64,000 nucleotides of DNA from Streptomyces sp. Isolate_45 (GCF_024721315.2 NZ_JANFAK020000015.1:1-64000); one strand, 5' to 3'; shown: positions 45,817 to 54,715, numbered from the stretch's first letter. Numbers and translations: made by a program. Notes: a model not told the origin generated them from the sequence alone.

Positions 45817-46574
45817 GGAGCGTCCTCGCTGGGTTCGGAGCCGGAGTACTCCCGGCTGATGGTGTCGGCGGTACGGCGTACCAGGGGCAGCAGTTCGAGC
45901 AGTTCGTCGGGGCCCGCGACCACACCGGGCGCCGAGACGGACATGGCGGCGACGACCCGCCCGCCCGGGCCGCGCACGGGCGCGCCCACGCAGTTGAGCG
46001 CCTCCTCGTGGCCGCCCAGGTCGGCGGCCCAGCCCTGCCGGCGCACGAGGGCCAGCTCGGTCAGGAAGGCGTCCGCGTCCGGCGTGGAGCGGGCGGTGTA
46101 GCGGGGGTATTCGATGCGCGCGGCCAGACTCCGCCGGTCGGCCTCCGGCAGGTCGGCCAGGATCACCTTGGCGACGGCGGCCACGGTCAGCGGGACGGGC
46201 CGGCCGATGCGGGAGTACATCCGCACCGGGTAGCGGCTGTCGACCTTGTCGATGTAGACGACCTCGTCGTCCTGGTGCAGCGCCAGGTGGACGGTGTGCC
46301 CGGTGAGCCGGTTCAGCTCGACCAGGTGCGGGTGCGCGACCTCGCGCACGTCCAGGTTCTCCACCGCCTCCGCCGCCAGCGCGAACAGGCCCGCGCCGAG
46401 TCGGTAGCGGCCGTCCGGCTGCCGGTACACGAACCCCTGCGCGTGCAGGGTCCGCAGCAGCCGCAGCGCGGTGCTCTTGTGCACGCCGAGCCCGTCGGCG
46501 ACGTCCCCGAGCCCGGCGGGGCCCTTCGCGAGCGCCGGCAGGATCCGCAGCGCACGCTCCACCGACTGGCTCAC
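45813..46574 (-). CDS. IclR family transcriptional regulator
   Basis: A 253-residue IclR regulator: winged HTH at about 1-65 (SVERALRILPALAKGPAGLG then VHKSTALRLLRTLHAQGFV) and a C-terminal IclR effector domain (about 80-245). GTG 46574 was chosen because the HTH follows directly; an upstream in-frame extension is Arg/Gly-rich and unlike the family. It is divergent from the D-amino-acid genes, with a palindromic operator candidate in between. Confidence 0.92.
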   Translation of the reverse strand: MSQSVERALRILPALAKGPAGLGDVADGLGVHKSTALRLLRTLHAQGFVYRQPDGRYRLGAGLFALAAEAVENLDVREVAHPHLVELNRLTGHTVHLALHQDDEVVYIDKVDSRYPVRMYSRIGRPVPLTVAAVAKVILADLPEADRRSLAARIEYPRYTARSTPDADAFLTELALVRRQGWAADLGGHEEALNCVGAPVRGPGGRVVAAMSVSAPGVVAGPDELLELLPLVRRTADTISREYSGSEPSEDAP

Positions 46575-46684
46575 GCCGTGTCCTCTCCTCCGTCCGCCCG
46601 CGCGGCGGCGGGTTCCGGCGCCGCACCGGGCTTCGCCCGTTGACCCGCCGTCATCCGGGATGTTAGACAGCATGCAGCGACATA

Positions 46685-46700
46685 CGCAACGACCGTTGCG
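46685..46700. promoter_or_regulatory. Candidate IclR operator
   Basis: CGCAACGACCGTTGCG, a perfect inverted repeat with 7-bp arms and 2-bp spacer, extended to TACGCAACG-AC-CGTTGCGGTA. It sits between iclR and the D-amino-acid lyase gene, 33 bp before the latter's start. Confidence 0.65.
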
Positions 46701-46732
46701 GTACGCGCAACACGCCCGGGAGGCACCCGCAC

Positions 46733-48013
46733 ATGCCCAGCGACCCCGTCCAGGCCCTCGCCGACGAACCGGTCGACCACCGGTTCAAGGGCCTCCCCCC
46801 GGACGCCGAGCGCGCCGGCCTGACCGTCGGCGCCCTCGCCGCCGAGGCCCGCAACCTGCACACGGGCGGGTTCACCACGCCCGTGCTCACCCTCGACGCG
46901 GACGCGCTGGAACACAACCTCACCGCACTCGGGGAATACTCGAAGCGCCACGGGCTGGCCTTCGCCCCGCACGGCAAGACCTGCATGTCGCCGCAGCTCT
47001 TCCGGCGCCAGCTGGAACACGGCGCGTGGGGCATCACCGCGGCCGTCCCCCACCAGGCCCGCGTCTACCGCGCCTTCGGCATCGGGCGGATCTTCCTCGC
47101 CAACGAGCTCGTCGACCCCGCCGCCCTGCGCTGGGTCGCCGCCGAACTCACCGCCGACCCCGACTTCCGCTTCGTCTGCTACGTCGACTCCGTGCGCGGC
47201 GTCCAGCTCATGGACCGGGCGCTGGCCGGGCAGCCGGCCGTCATCGACGTCGTCGTCGAGCTCGGCGCCGGTGAGGGCGCCCGCACCGGCGCCCGCAGCG
47301 ACGAGGACTGCCGGGCCGTCGCCGACGCCGTCGCCGCCACGGACACCCTGCGCCTCGTCGGCGTCGCCGGCTACGAGGCCGAGGTCCCCGGCGCCGACCC
47401 GTCGAACGTCCACGCCTACCTGCGCCGGCTGACCGCCCTCGCCGTCGAGTTCGACAAGGCCGGACGGTACTCCCCCGACGTCCGCGAGATCGTCGTCAGC
47501 GCCGGCGGCTCCGCCTGGTTCGACTCCGTCGCCGACGTCTTCGCCGAGCTCCCGGAGCTCTCCCGGCCGGTCCTGAGGCTGCTGCGGTCCGGCGCGTACG
47601 TCTCCCACGACCACGGCTGGTACGGCCGCCTGACCCCCTTCAACCGGATCCCGGAGGAGGGCGGCCTGCGCCCCGCCTTCCGGCTGTGGACCCAGGTCGT
47701 CTCCCGCCCCTCGCCCACCCAGGCGTTCGTCAACGCGGGCAAGCGCGACGTCGCCTACGACCTCGGTCTGCCCGAGGCCGAACTGGTCCGCGACGCCCTC
47801 ACCGGCGAGGAAAGGCCCGCGACCGGGGTCCGGATCGTCAAGCTCTCCGACCAGCACGCCTGGCTGGAGACCGACTCGGCCGAGGACGTACAGGTCGGCG
47901 ACTGGGTGGCGCTCGGCATGTCCCACCCCTGCACGATCTTCGAGAAGTGGCCGCTGATCCCGGTCGTCCGGGCGGACGGAACGGTCACCGACTACGTCCG
48001 CACCTTCTTCTAG
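46733..48013 (+). CDS. PLP D-amino-acid lyase (D-threonine aldolase/D-serine deaminase family)
   Basis: A 426-residue enzyme with an N-terminal alanine-racemase-like barrel; PLP lysine Lys82 is in FAPHGKTCMSP. The C-terminal beta domain carries the metal-binding His/Cys pair of the D-threonine aldolase/DSD1 group in SDQHAWLE and MSHPCTIFEKW. Reaction is aldol cleavage or dehydration of a D-amino acid; RidA nearby points to dehydration (D-serine-type). Precedes the D-aminoacylase by 9 bp. ATG preceded by GGGAGGCACC. Confidence 0.9.
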   Translation: MPSDPVQALADEPVDHRFKGLPPDAERAGLTVGALAAEARNLHTGGFTTPVLTLDADALEHNLTALGEYSKRHGLAFAPHGKTCMSPQLFRRQLEHGAWGITAAVPHQARVYRAFGIGRIFLANELVDPAALRWVAAELTADPDFRFVCYVDSVRGVQLMDRALAGQPAVIDVVVELGAGEGARTGARSDEDCRAVADAVAATDTLRLVGVAGYEAEVPGADPSNVHAYLRRLTALAVEFDKAGRYSPDVREIVVSAGGSAWFDSVADVFAELPELSRPVLRLLRSGAYVSHDHGWYGRLTPFNRIPEEGGLRPAFRLWTQVVSRPSPTQAFVNAGKRDVAYDLGLPEAELVRDALTGEERPATGVRIVKLSDQHAWLETDSAEDVQVGDWVALGMSHPCTIFEKWPLIPVVRADGTVTDYVRTFF

Positions 48014-48022
48014 GCGCCGGCC

Positions 48023-49603
48023 GTGGACCTGGTCATCCGCGGGGCCCGCGTCGCCGACGGCACGGGCGGACCCTCGTACACCGCGGACGTCTCCGTGCAC
48101 GAGGGCCGCATCGCCGGGATCGGCCGGATCCCCGGCGGCGGCCGACGCACCCTCGACGCCCACGGCCTCGTCCTGGCCCCCGGCTTCATCGACATGCACG
48201 CCCACAGCGACCTCGCGCTGCTCCGCGACCCGGACCACGGCGCGAAGGCCGCCCAGGGCGTCACCCTCGAAGTCCTCGGCCAGGACGGCCTGTCGTACGC
48301 GCCCGTCGACGACCGCACCCTCGAAGGCGTACGGGCCGCCATCACCGGCTGGAACGGCCCCGGCGACGACGTCGACTTCGACTGGCGCACCGTCGGCGGC
48401 TACCTCGACCGCCTGGACCGGGCCCACGGCGGACGGGGCATCGCCGTCAACGCCGCCTACCTCGTCCCCCAGGGCACCGTCCGCGCCCTCGCCCTCGGCT
48501 GGGACGACCGGCCCGCGACCCCCGCCGAACTGGACCGGATGCGCCGGCTCGTCGCCGAGGGCCTCGAACAGGGCGCCGTCGGCATGTCCTCCGGCCTGAC
48601 CTACACCCCCGGCATGTACGCCTCCGGGTCCGAACTCACCGAACTGTGCCGGGTCGTGGCCCGGTACGGCGGCTACTACTGCCCCCACCACCGCAGTTAC
48701 GGCCACGGCGCCCTCGCCGCCTACGCCGAGATGGTGGAGCTGACCCGGCGGGCCGGCTGCGCCCTGCACCTCGCGCACGCCACCATGAACTTCGCCGAGA
48801 ACGAGGGCCGGGCCCCCGAACTCCTCGCCCTGCTGGACGCGGCGCTCGACGCGGGCGCCGACATCACCCTCGACACCTATCCGTACACCCCCGGCTGCAC
48901 CACCCTCGTCGCGCTGCTGCCCAGCTGGGCCAACGAGGGCGGCCCGCAGGCCGTCCTGGCCCGCCTGCGCGACGACACCGGGGCCGAACGGATCCGCCAC
49001 GCGCTGGAGGTCGAGGGCGCCGACGGCTGCCACGGCGTCCCCGTCGACTGGTCGACGATCGAGATATCCGGAGTCGGCGACCCCGCCCTCGCCGGGTACG
49101 TCGGCACCCGCCTCGACGGCTGGGACACCGCCCGCGGGCTGCTGCTCGACGACCGGCTCGCACCGACCGTCCTCCAGCACGTCGGCCACGAGGACAACGT
49201 CCGCGCGATCATGCGCCACCGCGTCCACACCGGCGGCTCCGACGGCATCCTCCAGGGCGCCAAACCCCACCCCCGGGCGTACGGCACCTTCCCGCACTAC
49301 CTCGGCCGGTACGTCCGCGAGCTCGGCGTCCTCGGGCTGGAGGAGTGCGTGGCCCACCTCTCCGGCCGCCCGGCGGCCCGGCTGCGGCTGCCCGACCGGG
49401 GCCTGGTCCGCGTCGGCCACCGCGCGGACCTGGTGCTGTTCGATCCGGACACGGTCGCCGCCGGCTCCACGTACGAGCGGCCCCGGACGCTGCCGACCGG
49501 CATCCCGTACGTGCTGATCGACGGGCGTTTCGTCATGCGGGACGGGCGCAGGACGGACGTGCTGGCCGGGCGCGCCGTGCGCCGGACGACGCCTCCCGGC
49601 TGA
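48023..49603 (+). CDS. N-acyl-D-amino-acid deacylase (D-aminoacylase family)
   Basis: A 526-residue amidohydrolase. The HxH metal motif is His59/His61 in GFIDMHAHSD; the C-terminal half carries histidines in HHRSYGH, LHLAHATMNF, and the late Asp region MRHRVHTGGSDGILQGAKPH. The cysteine that bridges zinc in classical D-aminoacylases (GNCG) is replaced by GQDG at 86-89. It would release D-amino acids for the upstream lyase. GTG 48023. Confidence 0.88.
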   Translation: MDLVIRGARVADGTGGPSYTADVSVHEGRIAGIGRIPGGGRRTLDAHGLVLAPGFIDMHAHSDLALLRDPDHGAKAAQGVTLEVLGQDGLSYAPVDDRTLEGVRAAITGWNGPGDDVDFDWRTVGGYLDRLDRAHGGRGIAVNAAYLVPQGTVRALALGWDDRPATPAELDRMRRLVAEGLEQGAVGMSSGLTYTPGMYASGSELTELCRVVARYGGYYCPHHRSYGHGALAAYAEMVELTRRAGCALHLAHATMNFAENEGRAPELLALLDAALDAGADITLDTYPYTPGCTTLVALLPSWANEGGPQAVLARLRDDTGAERIRHALEVEGADGCHGVPVDWSTIEISGVGDPALAGYVGTRLDGWDTARGLLLDDRLAPTVLQHVGHEDNVRAIMRHRVHTGGSDGILQGAKPHPRAYGTFPHYLGRYVRELGVLGLEECVAHLSGRPAARLRLPDRGLVRVGHRADLVLFDPDTVAAGSTYERPRTLPTGIPYVLIDGRFVMRDGRRTDVLAGRAVRRTTPPG

Positions 49604-49619
49604 CACCTACGATGGCGCC

Positions 49620-50639
49620 ATGGTCGCCTTCGTCCTCGCCGCCCTCCTCTTCGTCGCCTTCGGCATAAGCGCCCGGAGGGACCGCCGCCGCTTCCGCAAC
49701 GCCGTCCTGCTCGGGCTGACCGGCGTGGCGCTCTCCTTCGCCGTGCTGCTGCAAGTCGCGGCGCTGCCGGGCTGGGTGGCGGTCGCCGCCCTGCTGCTCG
49801 TCCTCACCGTGCCCACCTTCGGTCTGGTGGCCGCCGGGGTCTTCCTCATCGGCAACGGCGTGACGATGGTCCGCAAGGAGGGCACGCGGCTGCCCAACCT
49901 GCTGTCCCTGCTCGCCGGCCTCGGGATCTTCGCGATGATCGCGCTGCTGGTCTCCGTCGGCGTCTCCGACTCGGCGGCCCTCACGGGGGCGGTCGCCACC
50001 CTCGCCCTGGTCGTCGGGTACGTCTCCTTCGTGTTCCTGTCCTTCATCGGGTACGCCTTCCTCTACGGCCGGATCAAGGTGCGCGGCGACGTCGACCACG
50101 TGGTGATGCTCGGTTCGGGCCTGATCGGCGGGGACCGGGTGCCGCCGCTGCTGGCCTCGCGCCTGCGCAAGGGGCAGCAGATCCACGACGCCCAGGTGGC
50201 GCGCGGCGGCAGGCCGCCGGTGCTGCTGGTGTCGGGCGGCAAGGGGTCCGACGAGAGGGTCTCCGAGGCCCGTGCGATGGCGGACTGGCTGATCGGGCAG
50301 GGCGCGCCGGCCGAGCACGTACGGCTGGAGGACCGGTCGCGCACGACCGAGGAGAACATGCTGTTCAGCCGGGAGATCATGGAGGCGGAGGTGCCCGGCT
50401 ACCGGTGCGTGGTGGTCACCAACAACTTCCACGCGTTCCGGGCCGCGATGATGGCCCGCAAGTCCGGGGTGAACGGGCAGGTCGTGGGTTCGCCGACCGC
50501 CCGCTACTTCCTGCCGACCGCCACGCTGCGCGAGTTCGTCGCCGTGTTCTGGGAGCACCGCAGGGTGAACCTGGCCATCTGCGGTGCGCTGACCGCCTTC
50601 GGCGCGGTGGTCTCGGTCGCGGCGCTGCTCACGTTCTGA
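49620..50639 (+). CDS. YdcF/SanA-like DUF218 membrane protein
   Basis: A 339-residue protein with five or so hydrophobic helices (1-150) followed by a DUF218 domain (about 155-310): DHVVMLGSGLIGGDRVPPLL, PVLLVSGGKGSDERVSEARA, EDRSRTTEENMLFSREIM and VVTNNFHAFRAAMMARK. One terminal helix closes the chain. DUF218 proteins such as ElyC are linked to envelope polymer synthesis. ATG 49620, 16 bp after the D-aminoacylase stop. Confidence 0.88.
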   Translation: MVAFVLAALLFVAFGISARRDRRRFRNAVLLGLTGVALSFAVLLQVAALPGWVAVAALLLVLTVPTFGLVAAGVFLIGNGVTMVRKEGTRLPNLLSLLAGLGIFAMIALLVSVGVSDSAALTGAVATLALVVGYVSFVFLSFIGYAFLYGRIKVRGDVDHVVMLGSGLIGGDRVPPLLASRLRKGQQIHDAQVARGGRPPVLLVSGGKGSDERVSEARAMADWLIGQGAPAEHVRLEDRSRTTEENMLFSREIMEAEVPGYRCVVVTNNFHAFRAAMMARKSGVNGQVVGSPTARYFLPTATLREFVAVFWEHRRVNLAICGALTAFGAVVSVAALLTF

Positions 50640-50669
50640 CGGGCCGACGGACGGGTCGCGGCGCACGGC

Positions 50670-50710
50670 GGAGGCGCCGTGACTCCCCCCTCGGCAGTCA
50701 CGGCGCCTCC
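50670..50710. terminator. Terminator between DUF218 and protease genes
   Basis: A 15-bp stem (GGAGGCGCCGTGACT and complement) with an 11-base loop, between convergent genes. Confidence 0.8.
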
Positions 50711-50733
50711 TGTTCACGCGGGTCGCGCGGCGG

Positions 50734-52083
50734 CTACAGCCGTTGCCACAGCGCCGGGACCGCCGGCGGCTCCCAACCCGTCTGCGCCTGGTGGCCCTGG
50801 AGGCAGCGGTACGTCGCGCCGCCGTAGGTGACGGTGGCTCCGGTGGCGTAGACGCCGCCGGCCTTCCAGGTGCCGCCGGGCTCGGGGTCGCCGGGGCCGG
50901 GGCCCGGGTCGCTGCCGGCGGTCTTCAGGGTGAGCCCGTACGCGGACAGGATCGGGTTCAGCGGCTGGAAGAAGGTGGTCCCGCCGCTGGAGCAGTTGCC
51001 GGAGCCTCCGGAGGTCACGCCCTGGGCCTGGCTGCCGGAGATGTAGGAGCCGCCGGAGTCGCCGGGCTCGGCGCAGACGGTCGTCCGGGTCACGCCCGAG
51101 ATGGTGCCCTCGGGGTAGGTGACGCTCGTGTTGTGCTGCTGGACGGTCCCGCAGTGCCAGCCGGTGGTCGAGCCGGAGCGGCACACGGAGGACCCGACGG
51201 GTTGCAGCACCGAGCCGGTGACCTGGACGTTCGCCCCGCCGCTGCCCTTGACGAAGGGGGTCGAGGTCCAGTTGCCGTTCGCGGCGACCCAGGCCATGTC
51301 GTTGCCGGGGAAGACGGACGCCTGGAAGGAACCCTGCGCGACCTGGTTGAAGCCGCTGGTGGTGGTCCCGGCCCGGCCGCAGTGGCCGGCCGTCGCGAAG
51401 CCCTGCGTGGTGCCCTTGGTGACGGGGAAGCCGACCGAGCAGCGGCCGCTGCCGTTCATGTAGTACGCGTCCCCGCCCCGCAGGTCGTACAGCGGCCGGG
51501 GCGCCTCGGCGGTACGGACGACCGTGGCCAGGGCGGAGTCGGTCCCGGTGGCGGCGAGCAGCCGTGCGGCGGCGCCGGGCCGGGTCTCCTCGATGACCAG
51601 GGCGTTGGTGCGGGTGTCGACGTAGCGCACCGGCGTTTCGGCGGTGGCGGCCCGGTCCAGGGCGGCCTTCGCCGCGTCCAGGTCGGCCAGCGAACGGCCG
51701 ACGAGCCTCGCCTCGGCTCCGGCCGCGCGTATCGCGGCGGTGTCGGCGGCGCGGGTGGTGGCGACCGTCAGGGTGCCCGCGTCGGCCCCGTCCAGCCAGG
51801 CCCCGGCGAAGGCGGCGCCGAGCCGGTCCCGGAGCCGGGCGGCGGTGGCCCCGGCCTCGGCCTCGTGGGCGAGCCGCGTCCTGGCCTGGGTGGGGGTCAG
51901 GCCGAGGTCGCGCTGCATGGCGGCGAGCAGTTCGGGTTGGGCGTCGGCGGTGCGCAGGGTCTCGGCGGCCGAGGCGGCGGGCGGACTCGGCGCGTCCGCG
52001 GCGGTGGCCCCGCCGGTGGCGGCCAGCAGCAGCCCGGCGGCGGCCAGGGCGGTACACGCCGTGCGGGCGTGTCGCTTGAGCAT
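50734..52083 (-). CDS. Streptogrisin-like serine protease with C-terminal carbohydrate-binding domain
   Basis: A 449-residue secreted S1E protease: signal peptide (about 1-29), alpha-lytic-type propeptide (about 40-200), mature protease (about 201-385) and a CBM5/12 chitin-binding tail (about 404-449, TWKAGGVYATGATVTYGGAT then YRCLQGHQAQTGWEP). Catalytic triad His234 (TAGHCG), Asp262 (GNDMAWV), Ser343 (GDSGGS); disulfide cysteines are present. The architecture matches streptogrisin C-type enzymes. ATG 52083 is preceded by GGAG. Confidence 0.95.
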   Translation of the reverse strand: MLKRHARTACTALAAAGLLLAATGGATAADAPSPPAASAAETLRTADAQPELLAAMQRDLGLTPTQARTRLAHEAEAGATAARLRDRLGAAFAGAWLDGADAGTLTVATTRAADTAAIRAAGAEARLVGRSLADLDAAKAALDRAATAETPVRYVDTRTNALVIEETRPGAAARLLAATGTDSALATVVRTAEAPRPLYDLRGGDAYYMNGSGRCSVGFPVTKGTTQGFATAGHCGRAGTTTSGFNQVAQGSFQASVFPGNDMAWVAANGNWTSTPFVKGSGGANVQVTGSVLQPVGSSVCRSGSTTGWHCGTVQQHNTSVTYPEGTISGVTRTTVCAEPGDSGGSYISGSQAQGVTSGGSGNCSSGGTTFFQPLNPILSAYGLTLKTAGSDPGPGPGDPEPGGTWKAGGVYATGATVTYGGATYRCLQGHQAQTGWEPPAVPALWQRL

Positions 52084-52294
52084 GGGGGATCTCCTCGGTT
52101 CGGTGGGGGTCCTCGACACCGTAGGAATCCGAACCGCCTTGCGGGAGCCGTCGGTTGGCCCCTCCCCCGGTGGTATGGCCGGTCCGCGCCGGCATCCGGG
52201 GCCCGGTCGTGGGCCGGCCACGGGCCGGCCGAGGTGCGTTCATGGAGCGGCCGCCGCACGATGGGGGCCAAGGGGGCAGTGGAAGGGGTACGCG

Positions 52295-52480
52295 ATGGAC
52301 AGTGAATCGGACCAGCAGCCCACCCGGTCGGACCGGCTCTTCACCGGTGGGGAGCGGCCGTACGACCCTGAGGACCTTGTGATGGCGACCGGCCACGACC
52401 CGACTCCGGAGCGGATCGAGAAGGCGCGCCAGATGATCGAGAAGGAGGGTCCGCAGGTCATCGAGCGCTACCTGCCGTAG
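52295..52480 (+). CDS. Small acidic protein of unknown function
   Basis: A 61-residue hydrophilic protein with DRLFTGGERPYDPEDLVMAT and a predicted C-terminal helix (PERIEKARQMIEKEGPQVIE then RYLP). No family name recognised; the composition and length match small conserved Streptomyces proteins. GGAAGGGG precedes ATG 52295. 136 bp upstream of the cyclophilin gene. Confidence 0.68.
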   Translation: MDSESDQQPTRSDRLFTGGERPYDPEDLVMATGHDPTPERIEKARQMIEKEGPQVIERYLP

Positions 52481-52615
52481 CCGGCCCCGCCCCCGCGGGC
52501 GGCCGATGACGCTGCTGTGGGCCCGGCCCGGGGCGCACACCCCGGGCCGTGGCCTTCCGGTCACCCTCTGCGATGCTGTGTGGCACGTTCCAGCCCCAGA
52601 AGGGACCCGACCCGC

Positions 52616-53116
52616 ATGCCTCAGGTGAAGCTGACCACCAGCCTCGGCGCCTTCGTCATCGACCTCCACGCCGAGCAGGCCCCGGCCTCGGTCGCGAACT
52701 TCCTCGCGTACGTGGAGAGCGGCCACTACGACGGCACGGTCTTCCACCGGGTGATCCCCGGCTTCATGAACCAGGGCGGCGGGCTCACCGCGGACATGCG
52801 GCAGAAGCCGACCCGTGAACCCGTCCGCAACGAGGCGGACAACGGGCTGCGGAACACCCGGTACACGGTCGCCATGGCCCGGACGAGCGCGCCGCACTCG
52901 GCGACCTCGCAGTTCTTCGTCAACACCGCCGACAATCCGGCGCTGGACCACACCTCGACCACCCCCGGCGGGTACGGCTACGCGGTCTTCGGCGTGGTCA
53001 CGGAGGGCCAGGACGTGGTGGATTCGATCGCCGCGGTCCGCACCGGCCGGGCGGGCGGGCACGGGGACGTCCCGCTGGTCCCGGTCGTGATCGAGAAGGC
53101 CGCCCCGCTGGGCTGA
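52616..53116 (+). CDS. Cyclophilin-type peptidyl-prolyl isomerase
   Basis: A 166-residue cytoplasmic cyclophilin similar in layout to E. coli PpiB: LTTSLGAFVIDLHAEQAPAS, TVFHRVIPGFMNQGGG (catalytic Arg and Phe), SQFFVNTADN and YAVFGVVTEGQDVVD. Accelerates proline isomerisation in protein folding. ATG 52616. The last 139 bp overlap the 3' end of the convergent LysR gene. Confidence 0.94.
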   Translation: MPQVKLTTSLGAFVIDLHAEQAPASVANFLAYVESGHYDGTVFHRVIPGFMNQGGGLTADMRQKPTREPVRNEADNGLRNTRYTVAMARTSAPHSATSQFFVNTADNPALDHTSTTPGGYGYAVFGVVTEGQDVVDSIAAVRTGRAGGHGDVPLVPVVIEKAAPLG

Positions 53117-54096
53117 CCCCCGCCCCCGACCCCCCGCCCGGCGGCGGGGGCGGGGACCGCGGGAGCCGGGGGCGGTACGGGCGGCACGGCCGAGGCCGAC
53201 CTGGCCAGGGCGTCCGCGTGCGCGGTCCGGGCGTGCTCCAGCACGGTCGCCGCCCGGGCGGCGACCGGCGCCGCCGGATGCCAGCCCAGCAGGTGCCGCC
53301 ACACCAGCGGGCTCCCGGCGAGCGGCCGGGTCAGCACCCCCGGGGTCACGGGGAACGTCGCCCGGCACAGCCCCACGGCCCGCCCCACCTGGACGAGGTG
53401 CACGCACGAGGCGGTGTCCGTCTCGTACACGCAGGCCGGCGCGAACCCGGCGCGCACGCACGCCGCCGCGAAGCAGTCCCCGAAGCAGCCGTCGCCCGGT
53501 ACGTCGGTCCAGGCCTCGGCGGCGAGCTCCGCCAGCTCGATCTCCGCCCGGTGGGCCAGGGGGTGGTCCTCGGCCAGCATCACGTGCACCGGGTCCCGCG
53601 CCACCTCCATCCAGGCCAGCCGGCCCGGCTCCGGCGGCGGGCTCTCGCCGCACACCCCGACCAGGGCGAAGTCCAACCGCCCGGCGGCGACGCCCGCCGC
53701 GACCTCGCGCTCCGACCAGGACGTGTACGTCGTCACGGAGACCCCGGGCTCCTGCCCGGCGATCCGGTCGACGAGGCCGCCGAGCAGCGGCCCGTGCGTC
53801 CCCCCGAGCCGGTAGCCGGCCGCCCCCTGCCGGGCGAAGCGCACCGCCTCCTCCTGCAACTCGCACACCGCGGGCAGCACTACCCGGGCCCGCTCCAGCA
53901 CCAACTCCCCGAGCGCGGTGGCCCGTACGCCGTCCCGCCCGCGCAGGAACAGCGCCCCGCCCAGGGCCCGCTCGATCCGCTTGAGCTGCGCGCTCAGCGC
54001 GGGCTGCGCGAGCCCGAGCGCGGTGGCGGCGCGGGTCAGGCTCCCGGCGTCGGCGACGGCCCTGACGATCTTGAGGTGCCTCAACTCCAGATCCAT
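52978..54096 (-). CDS. LysR family regulator with extended C terminus
   Basis: A 372-residue LysR regulator: HTH at about 3-60 (LRHLKIVRAVADAGSLTRAA then TALGLAQPALSAQLKRIERA) and an effector domain to about residue 300. After [18 protein letters not shown] the chain becomes Pro/Gly-rich and then reads antisense to the cyclophilin gene, so the last 45 residues are unlike any LysR domain; no stop codon occurs earlier. ATG 54096. Divergent from a deazaflavin-dependent nitroreductase gene, its likely target. Confidence 0.85.
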   Translation of the reverse strand: MDLELRHLKIVRAVADAGSLTRAATALGLAQPALSAQLKRIERALGGALFLRGRDGVRATALGELVLERARVVLPAVCELQEEAVRFARQGAAGYRLGGTHGPLLGGLVDRIAGQEPGVSVTTYTSWSEREVAAGVAAGRLDFALVGVCGESPPPEPGRLAWMEVARDPVHVMLAEDHPLAHRAEIELAELAAEAWTDVPGDGCFGDCFAAACVRAGFAPACVYETDTASCVHLVQVGRAVGLCRATFPVTPGVLTRPLAGSPLVWRHLLGWHPAAPVAARAATVLEHARTAHADALARSASAVPPVPPPAPAVPAPAAGRGVGGGGQPSGAAFSITTGTSGTSPCPPARPVRTAAIESTTSWPSVTTPKTA

Positions 54097-54104
54097 GGTC
54101 CGAG

Positions 54105-54120
54105 CTTGGTCCAGACCTGT
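54105..54120. promoter_or_regulatory. dre-like inverted repeat in the LysR promoter
   Basis: CTTGGTCCAGACCTGT keeps the TGGTCnAGACC core of the DasR element (10 of 12 core bases). It could be a weak DasR site or a LysR-type T-N11-A box; the two cannot be separated by eye. Confidence 0.35.
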
Positions 54121-54205
54121 GCGCATGCGCTACGGGTGTGCCGCATCCAGAATCGAGGGAGGCTCGTTAGCCGTCCGGGGGGCCGCCCTACGGAGGTCAG
54201 GAAAG

Positions 54206-54715
54206 ATGAACAGCGTCACCGTCGCCGTCGACTGGGACCACCCCACGGACCCGCGCCCCGGACCGCGGCTCGACCACGTACGCACCTACGTGAGCAGCGG
54301 CGGCGCCGACGGCCACCTCTGGCGCGGCGTCCCCACCCTCCTGCTGACCACCGTCGACCGTGCCACCGGTCGGACCGTGCGCACCCCGCTGATCTACGGC
54401 CGGGACGCCGGCCGGCACCTCCTCGTGGCCGCCGCCTCGGGCGGTCCGCACCACCCCGCCTGGTACGAGAACCTCACCGCCCACCCGGAGGTCCGCCTCC
54501 AGGTGGGCCCGCGCGTCCTCGCCGGCCGGGCCCGCACGGCGGACCGGGCGGAGCGGGAGACGTACTGGGAGGCGATGACGGCCCTGTGGCCCCTCTTCGA
54601 CGACCACCAGGCCTCGGCGTGGCCGCGCGAGCTGCCGCTGGTGATCGTCGAGGGGGGCGGGGCGCGCGACGACAGGTTCCGGGCGGCCGGGGCTTTTGGG
54701 CGGCCGGGGCTTTAG
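54206..54715 (+). CDS. Deazaflavin (F420)-dependent nitroreductase-family protein
   Basis: A 169-residue Ddn-like flavin/deazaflavin oxidoreductase: RGVPTLLLTTVDRATGRTVR then TPLIYGRDAGRHLLVAAASG, PAWYENLTAHPEVRLQVGPR and DRAERETYWEAMTALWPLFD. These proteins use F420 or flavin to reduce quinones and nitro compounds. ATG 54206 is preceded by GGAGGTCAGG. Divergent from LysR; the two may form an inducible unit. Stop overlaps the convergent gene by 4 bp. Confidence 0.85.
   Translation: MNSVTVAVDWDHPTDPRPGPRLDHVRTYVSSGGADGHLWRGVPTLLLTTVDRATGRTVRTPLIYGRDAGRHLLVAAASGGPHHPAWYENLTAHPEVRLQVGPRVLAGRARTADRAERETYWEAMTALWPLFDDHQASAWPRELPLVIVEGGGARDDRFRAAGAFGRPGL

Noticed and set aside
46571..49606. 1011-codon minus-strand open frame
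   Set aside because: It lies opposite the D-amino-acid lyase and D-aminoacylase genes, both with clear motifs; the antisense translation is Gly/Val/Arg/Asp-biased and lacks family features.
50714..53866. 1050-codon minus-strand open frame across protease, small gene and cyclophilin
   Set aside because: It runs in the wrong frame through the protease and antisense to cyclophilin; composition is typical of GC-rich shadow frames.
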